From the NCBI GenBank assembly GCA_027596195.1, contig JADGJG010000077.1:1-50642 (forward strand): a stretch of 50,642 nt of DNA. The letters are read 5' to 3'. Below the pieces are notes generated by a model. The model was not told where the DNA came from. It saw nothing but the letters and a program-made list of their open reading frames with translations, and did not search any database. Shown here in pieces: positions 43,937 to 50,642 of the stretch. A program made the position numbers and the translations under genes. Numbering within the stretch: the stretch's first letter is position 1; each line of letters opens with the position of its first letter. The stretch comes from Podochytrium sp. JEL0797. Taxonomy: Eukaryota > Chytridiomycota > Chytridiomycetes > Chytridiales > Chytriomycetaceae.

Positions 43937-46394
43937 TCACACAACATCATGCTCCTCCCAAACCCCAAACTCCTCATCCTTCCTCTCCTGCACATAAGGC
44001 GGCGGCGGCGGCTGCATAAACCCCATCCTCGGACTCGTCGGAAAACTCACCAACGTATCCTTATCCGTCCCAAACTCTGTGCTTGAGTTGTACGAATTCG
44101 CGGCATTAGGGGATGTGCCGAACCCTCCCCTCCCTGCTGCTCTCATATTTGGGGATCCGACTGGGCGTGGAGTCGACCCGCGTTCCATCCGATGCGCCTT
44201 CAACCCTTGCAACACCAAAATCTCATCCGGACCATGTGGGCTCAACGGACTCGTCAAAGTCTCGACTTCATCCACATCCATCGTCGGAATCGCAATCTGG
44301 AAACTCTCCCCCGGAAGCCTCTCATGTCCCCCAAACACATGCACAATCCCTGGTTCCTCCGGCAACGGTTTGGCCGCAGGATGATTCTTGAGCGACGGCC
44401 GCGCAGCAACGACGTAATCAATCCGATCCGTCCACAACTGCATGATTTGGGTCTGGATTTGAGGAAGGGCTTGGTAGAGTAATCCCGTAACAGGAATCGC
44501 GAACCAGTCCAAGTAATTCCACTTGGTCCTCACAGTTTCCAACCCCGCGCGTCTCCCCAAATGTCCCACCCGCTTCCCAATTCCAACCGAAACCCCATTC
44601 ACACGTTGCGTACTCTCCGTAGTAAGAGGCTGCGACTCCCCAGCCATCGACAAACTCCACCGCGTGTTCCCGACCCAACGTTGATACTGCTCGTAATAGT
44701 ACGCGCAGAAGATTACGGAAACGAGGGAGATGGTCCGAAGGTATCCGCAGATCTCGCAGACGAGGACGACGAATGGGTGCACGGCTTCGTCTGTGATGGC
44801 CGTCCAATACGACACCGCGATGGGACTCGGCACAGGCCCAAGCGGGATCAAAAGCCCCGACATGACAATCAACAAAAACATGTGTCCACCCACAATGTGA
44901 GCCTCCGCAAGCCGATGGAAAAGGACCATGAGTTTGTAGAGGTCGAAATGCATTTCGTCCGTAGGAGCGTGTTTCGATTTGCCCGTGGAGGACGGTTGTT
45001 TGCGGCCGACGATTACGTTGTCGTATCCGGGCGCCACGATTCCGAGAAGCGCCTTGCGGAGCGCGTATCCGTCGTCGATTCCGCCCCACATATGACGTTT
45101 GGCTTGACCATACCGCGCCTTCATGTATCCAATCATGCCAGATCCAGAGGGTCCCACAATGTTGAGGCACGAGGCGGGGGAGAAGATGGGTGTCACGATG
45201 ATGCGTCCTTCCGTTGCAAAGAAGCATTTGAGGAACATCTGCAACCGAAATTTCAGCACTCGAACCGAAGAAAAGTCGCCCAAATTCCTCAATCCAACGT
45301 ACATGCATATCCTCGCCAAGGCCTTCGGGTCCAGCATCCCAAAAGTTGACAGCTTGCGCGAGGGACATTGGGAGCGAATACGCAGAGCAAGGGAACGTGA
45401 TGGGAGAGAAGGAGACAAAGTTTCCCATGACTCCAGCGGACCAGAGCATGTCCGAGAGTCGGACAAAGACGGGAACTTCGTGAGCGTTTCTGCAAATCCA
45501 ACCACGTCAAAAAAAACTCTGCGCCAAAGCAACGAAAACACACTGGTGATCCACAACGATTCGATATTCACCTGTCAAACACAGTCGTAGGCGCATACAA
45601 CTGCACGATCCTCGACTCCTTATCACAAGTGGAAAAGTGATACGCGACGGCAGCAAAATAGTCCTCCGCAAACGCAGTATCGCAATCCATGACGGTAATA
45701 ACATCGGTATCCACATTCTTTGACTTTCGGGTCATTTGTCGAGCAGCCCACGAGACGTTCGAGTGTTTTCCCGCGGTTTCGCCCTCCAAGCCACGCGGAT
45801 GGATCGTATAAACAATTTGCAAGAAGGAATCAATGTATCGCGATACGAGGGCCATGGCCTTGGTTTCCGCTTCCGTTTCGGCAGATTCCATGGCGAGGCA
45901 GATCTGGTCAGGGTTGTATTTTTAGAAAATGAGGTATGGTGAGTACCACGATCATTCCATACCTTGTAGTTTGAGATGGCGATTGTGTGTGAGGCCAGGA
46001 TATCGAGTGTTTCGCACCAAGTGTCCATATCCTCCTTGTAGCCGGGAATAATCACGACATGAGTCACATCATCGTAAGGAAGGTCGACAGACAGGTCCTT
46101 AGTGGAGGAGACGTTCATCTTGGCGCAGAAGGCCTGGGGCCAGTCGGTGTACGAGTGTCTGGTTGCCTCTCTCAGGGCCGTGTAGGAGCCAAAGGCCACG
46201 CGGGTCGCGGCGTTGAGCGACATGACGTGGAGAAGAAGGAAGTAGAAGCCAAAGACGTGCGCGTCAAACGCTGCGCCAAAGAGGCCCAGAAGAAACACGA
46301 GCACAAGCCACACGCCTGGAACTCGCTGAAGAACGGGGCCAAGGGGGAGTGACGTCACAATCTTGCTGAGCGGGTTGAGAAAGACGAGTTTCAT
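43937..46394 (-). CDS. GT2-like membrane glycosyltransferase
   Basis: Exons 46394-45963, 45903-45572, 45489-45303 and 45238-43937 give 750 aa. Two TM segments lie near the N-terminus (GVWLVLVFLLGLFGAAFD). The catalytic domain has VVIIPGYKEDMDTWCETL, the DCD metal site at D217/D219 (VMDCDTAF) and GLGEDMHMFLKCFFAT around aa 311-327. Further TM segments follow (MFLLIVMSGLLIPLGPV and others) with a long Pro/Ser-rich cytoplasmic tail. This fits a GT-A, family-2-type processive or lipid-linked transferase. No clear chitin synthase QRRRW motif was seen, so the product is unknown. Confidence 0.8.
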
Positions 46395-46807
46395 TTCGGA
46401 AGAAGGACCGAGGAGTAGAGAGAAGACGTCTCGATGAAGGGTCCCTGGGGGCTAAAACAAGTTTCAAATCTTGGTTCGAAAAAAACTTGGAAAAAATCGA
46501 ACCTTGCTTTTGTTCTTACTACAACACCTGGAGGAAAATATCGGAAATTAAAGAGAAGTTGATCCAACGTGGTTCTCATTGTTTACGTCTGTTCAGCAAG
46601 AACTTGAAGTAGATTGCCACACCCGATTTGTCACCAGCAAATAGCAATTTGTCAGCTCCGATTTTAAATTATTTCGTAAGTAGCCTGAAAAACGTCCTTG
46701 TTCACGCGTACATTCCCTTCACCCAAATACATATCTCACCTTGGGGGGCAAACTGAAACGAAATTTTGACAAATTCCATTCCGAAACCCCAAAAAAACAC
46801 TTTTGGA
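46395..46807. other. Divergent promoter between GT2-like and GH76 C
   Basis: 413 bases separate the two divergent starts. A 62-codon minus-strand frame (46391-46579) could be an upstream exon of the GT2 gene, but no splice joins it convincingly. Confidence 0.45.
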
Positions 46808-48937
46808 ATGCGTCTTCTCGCTTTGCTTTTCCTGGCAGTGACATGCATCCAAGCACAGCAGAGCATCGACTTAGCATCAAAGAGTGAGTATTTGCCATGC
46901 CAGATTGTCAATTCGCTCACCCGTGACTCCCACTCCAACCACCTCCCAGCGGCCGTCATTGCAGCTGCCAAAGCCGCCATGGCTTGGATGCCATACTACT
47001 ACACCAGTCCTCAGCAGGATGGAAGTTGGGATCAAACCATTGTTCAGGTAAATTGCGCCGCAAGAGTGACAAGTCGCGGTCGTTGAGGATTCCAAATGAA
47101 ATTGACAAACAAACACAGTGGCACGAAAGTGGAGAGTATTTCACGCAATTTTACACATACCGAGCCATTAGTGGAGACGGAACTTACGATGACTTTGCTG
47201 ATGGACAAATGGTAAAGCATGAATTTCTCAGAATCGATTACGTTTTTCTGATCCTTGTTTCACTAAAAGATCCTTGCAACGGTTGGAGACGACTTTCTTG
47301 ATGGGAATAATCCCATTCTCGGAATCAGTGGTCGTTGGAACGACGATATAGGTACGTTCTTCAATTCGCTGCCTTGAGAAATATAATTCAAAATTCTCAA
47401 TCGCAGGATGGTGGGCTTTAGGCGTCATGACTGCCGCTGAAGTCTTTGGACCATCTGCAGTCGTGCTTTCTGGTTTGCTTTGCTTTCCTCTCCGGCTCGC
47501 GTAGATTCGTCATTCTAACTCAACAACAGATCAACCACAAGACGGCGGAAGCACGTATCTCAGTATCGTTGAAAACACGTGGAGCGAAATGCTCCAACAA
47601 TGGGACACGACGACCTGCGGCGGCGGAATTTACTGGTGAGTTCTACCACCGACTTCCACTCTCGCATTCCCAGCAACTGAAAATTCCAAACAACCATTAG
47701 GGCTCGTAACAGACAAGCCCAAACCTTGAACCAACGCTACTACAAAAGCTCGATAGCAAACGGCCAACACATGGAACTTGGTGCCCGCCTCTACGCCATG
47801 ACCGGAAACGAAACCTACCGCCAATGGGCCGACACAGTCTACGCGTGGATGAAATCCAAAGTCATGACGCCAGACTACCAAATCTACGACGGAGTCACCG
47901 CCGACGACCCCAACGACTGCGGTGCCAGCAAACTCAACTCCGCCGAATGGTCGTACCAACTCGCCGAACTCATCTCCGCGAATGCAATCCTGTTCCAAAA
48001 GACAAAAACGGCCGCCTACCTCACCGAAGCCCATAACCTCTACCACCAACTCAGCACCAACTTTGTCAAAAATGGAATCCTTTATGACCCTGGTTGCGCG
48101 GCTGCAGGCGCTTGTAAATCCCCTACGGGGTTCCTCTGGCCTGTGTATAAATCCCTCGCGGACCTCTACGGAATCACTACGGATGCTACCGTTCAAGCGT
48201 CTATTACGCAGGTCATGCAAGCGAGTGCGACGGCCAATTTTCAAGGATGCAATGCGAATTGGAACTGTATCCGCACCCTCGCCCCAGGAACTCCTTACAC
48301 GTATCCCAACGGCACAAACCCGCGAGACCAGTTCGAAACCGTTTCGATCCTCAACAACCTCGCGAGAATCAACGGCGCAGCAGTGATTCCAGCAACTCAA
48401 TCCGTGACCCCAAACACCGGCTCGTCTTCATTCGCGTCTGGCCCCGGTGGAAGCAGTAGCGGCTCTGGTGCCACTTCCCGCACACCTTCATCAAACCCCA
48501 ATGCTGTCGCAATATACGGAGGTCTCGCGTTAGCCGTAGTCATCGTCACTGCCGTCGCTGCCTACTTTATTCACACGCGAAACAAGAAGAAAGCTGATAA
48601 GGAATCCCTGAAGGCATTCAACGAGTCACAAATCCTCTCCGACGCGCGCCGTGTCTCTCCATCGCCACAAAAGACGCGGAATGGACACAACGGCGATCAA
48701 TACGCGATGCAGAATCGCAATGGCGGAGGTAGTGGTGGTGCGAGAACGCATCGACCTGTGAGTCCTCCTCAGCAGCAATATGGTGCGGGGGCTCAATACG
48801 GGCAAGCTGCTGCTCCGCAAGTGTATTTTGAAGGCCAACAACAGCAGCAGCAATATATTCGGCCTCCGCGGAATCCTATGTATCAGCAGCAGCAATATCA
48901 GCAAAGATACACGCCAGATAGTTACGGTGCGAGGTGA
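46808..48937 (+). CDS. GH76-family protein C with TM anchor and Gln-rich cytoplasmic tail
   Basis: Seven exons: 46808-46883, 46950-47047, 47119-47211, 47270-47351, 47407-47472, 47530-47635 and 47701-48937 (585 aa). Signal peptide MRLLALLFLAVTCIQA. GH76 features: GRWNDDIGWWALGVMTAAEV with D114-D115, and MELGARLYAMTGNETYRQWA. Unlike A and B, the catalytic domain is followed by a Ser/Gly-rich stalk, a TM helix (AIYGGLALAVVIVTAVAAYF) and a ~110-residue basic, Gln-rich tail (QQQQQYIRPP). It is therefore a single-pass type I protein rather than GPI-anchored. Probably works on wall mannan or GPI glycans at the plasma membrane. Confidence 0.9.
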
Positions 48938-49040
48938 AAAGAAAATGTGAAATAAATAAACGAGATTCTCCAGACTTCTTATGCATTCACCTTTCGACAA
49001 AAACAGTGGTCGGAAGTCAAAAACAAAGAGATTTTCATTC

Positions 49041-50104
49041 ATGTCGACGATCCAACTGGCCACTCTTGCTCTCGCGTATTTTAGGACCGTGTTTGCTGGT
49101 CTGCTTCTTCTCGCTTTGATTATTCTCATGTCGAAGGAGATACGCGTCAATGGGTGGAAAGAACTCTCGAAGTCAACCAACCAACTCCTATTTACAAGTA
49201 CGACCAAACCCTTCCTCGGTTTCAAAATCCTACTAAATACATAAACGCGTCTATTTTAGTCCAATTCTGCCTACTAGCCCATTCTGCTATCAAGGCGGTT
49301 GAGGAAAAAATCCGTCAAGAAACCAGCGCAATCAACCCATACACGTCGTTCGCGTCGCTGGCTCTACTCGGAATCGTTGAAGACACATACATCTTTTTCA
49401 GCTACGTGCGTTCGAAATCCGTCCTTCGAAAACAGCTCCCACCCACCCTCTTCAAAATTTCTCATATCGCCGTCAAAATCAGCCCCATATTTTTCATCAT
49501 GCAAACAGTTCCACCCGGCATCAACTTGTTCACCACCAGATTTGTAACCAGCGGCTTAAAAATTGAAAAATGGTTTGAAATCATTGCGGGCCTTGTGGTT
49601 ATTTGTTTCGATAGCCTGTTCCTGTACGCGTTTGTCCGTCATCTAATCTGCACAGACCTCACTCAAAGCAAGCAGTTCCGCACGATCGCGCAATTTGGTG
49701 CCGTCTCATCAGTAATCTGCCTCTCAGTGCTGCTAATCTACGCATTCTCCGTTATATATCACGGAGAGACAAGTATCCTCTTACAAGGAATCTCCAACGC
49801 AGGCCTCAACGTCCTCTCCTTCTCCCTCCTGATTATGAAATACGCTCTGTACCGTCTCAAGAAATCAAGCGGTGGGACGGATACGGAAAAGCAAGTGAAG
49901 GACGCGGTGAGGAATTCGGGGGAGGCCAAGTCGGAAGGAGGATCGTCGTCGCATGGGGCAAGTGTGCCTGGAGTTCGTCGATTGACTCTTTTGGCGCAGG
50001 TGCTGGGTGCAAGGGCTTCTAGTGTGAGGAGTGATGCTCCGTTTTTTGGGGGAGGTGGTTTGGGAAGTGTCGACGTGGGGGCTGTACCTATAACGGAAAA
50101 ATAA
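49041..50104 (+). CDS. 7-TM protein with Ser-rich tail, divergent intact paralog
   Basis: Exons 49041-49197 and 49260-50104 give 333 aa. The intron sits at the same place and phase as in 28687-29819. Matching blocks: GWKELSKSTNQLL, FFSYVRSKSVLRKQL, FLYAFVRHLICTDL, FRTIAQFGAVSSVICLSVLL, GLNVLSFSLLIMKYALYRLK and TDTEKQVKDAVRNSGEAKS. Identity is clearly lower than between the 15-kb and 28-kb copies, so it diverged earlier. Seven TM segments and a shorter cytoplasmic tail. Function unknown; the topology is receptor-like. Confidence 0.8.
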
Positions 50105-50642
50105 TTCCAAAAAATGGCGATATTACATTCAATCAATAATCTCGTATTCTTTTTAATGGCAACAAACAAAATGTACCGAAAAATCAGGGCCACAGATATT
50201 CACCTCTGGGGTTTTAAATCGGGGCACGTCTGGCGCCCGAGCAAATATCCAACGCTCCGACTCCGCGAGCTTAAATGTGCAACCCTCCAATCGATCTCAC
50301 CAAGCACCTTCATCCCGTTATTTTTCCGTCGTAGTGGAATTGTACCCACTCCATACGTGTTAGTAGTGCATGACCAACAATGGCGGACATAGCAACCCCT
50401 TTTTGACAGCTTCATAGTGGAGTAATTCGAATCCCTAATTGGGACTCAAACTCACTCAAAAAATATTTAGAAAATATTTTGCTCTCATCCTTTTTTGTCA
50501 AAGCGTTAACCCATTGGAAGTCTACCAAAAATCGTTTTAAAAATTCAAAACGTGATTAACGATAAATTTTCATGTCCGAATCTAGTGCATAATACTTTCT
50601 TAGAAGTTATTTCTCGCCTATCTAGCGAATAAAAAAATGTGC
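50105..50642. other. Right end of window, no gene seen
   Basis: AT-rich towards the end (50440-50642). Small frames at 50114-50392 have no support. Confidence 0.5.

Noticed and set aside
50395..50460. tRNA-like B box (ATTCGAATCCC)
   Set aside because: No matching A box or cloverleaf arms could be drawn around it.

Overview
The window looks like nuclear DNA of a fungus, most plausibly a zoosporic (chytrid-type) one. The fungal call rests on three DFG5/DCW1-like GH76 proteins, a Pho80-type cyclin, PKC-type C2/C1 regulatory domains, SEH1 and CTF8. Almost every gene has short GT-AG introns of about 44-82 bases, and spacing is tight. The chytrid assignment is inference. Exon structures were built by hand, by requiring GT-AG borders, kept phase and conserved protein sequence across each junction.

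Layout. 1-3.3 kb: the 3' part of an unrecognised gene and a six-exon C2H2 zinc-finger gene. 3.3-9.0 kb: a complete 5,645-base DNA transposon with 72-base terminal inverted repeats, an 8-base target duplication and a four-exon transposase of about 1,566 residues that resembles P-element transposases and ends in two SAP-like DNA-binding motifs. 9-15.2 kb: a repeat zone with a roughly 680-base duplication, a G-rich repeat family, short tandem arrays, a broken hAT transposase and a Ty1/copia RNase H remnant. 15.2-24.5 kb: decayed copies of genes that occur intact at 28-33 kb, including a 7-TM gene split by an inversion of about 860 bases, mixed with good genes (glutathione S-transferase, a small secreted cysteine peptide, a GT17 transferase, nucleoporin SEH1). 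24.8-33 kb: a class V aminotransferase, several multi-TM families with local paralogs, a Pho80-type cyclin and a second GST. 33.3-50.6 kb: CTF8, a TMEM184/OST-alpha protein, two tandem GH76 genes flanking a decayed secreted gene, a long gene joining a REEP/HVA22-like membrane domain to C2 and two C1 domains, a family-2 glycosyltransferase, a third GH76 gene and another 7-TM paralog.

How the genes relate. The GH76 proteins, the GT2-like enzyme and the GT17 enzyme all point to cell-surface glycan work, and the GH76 proteins end in different membrane anchors. CTF8 and SEH1 are housekeeping genes. The membrane-protein paralogs, twin GST genes and cyclin pieces record segmental duplication followed by inversion and decay, next to a transposon-rich segment. 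The items most worth a second look are the P-like transposon, the REEP-C2-C1-C1 fusion, the split 7-TM gene and the G-rich repeat modules.
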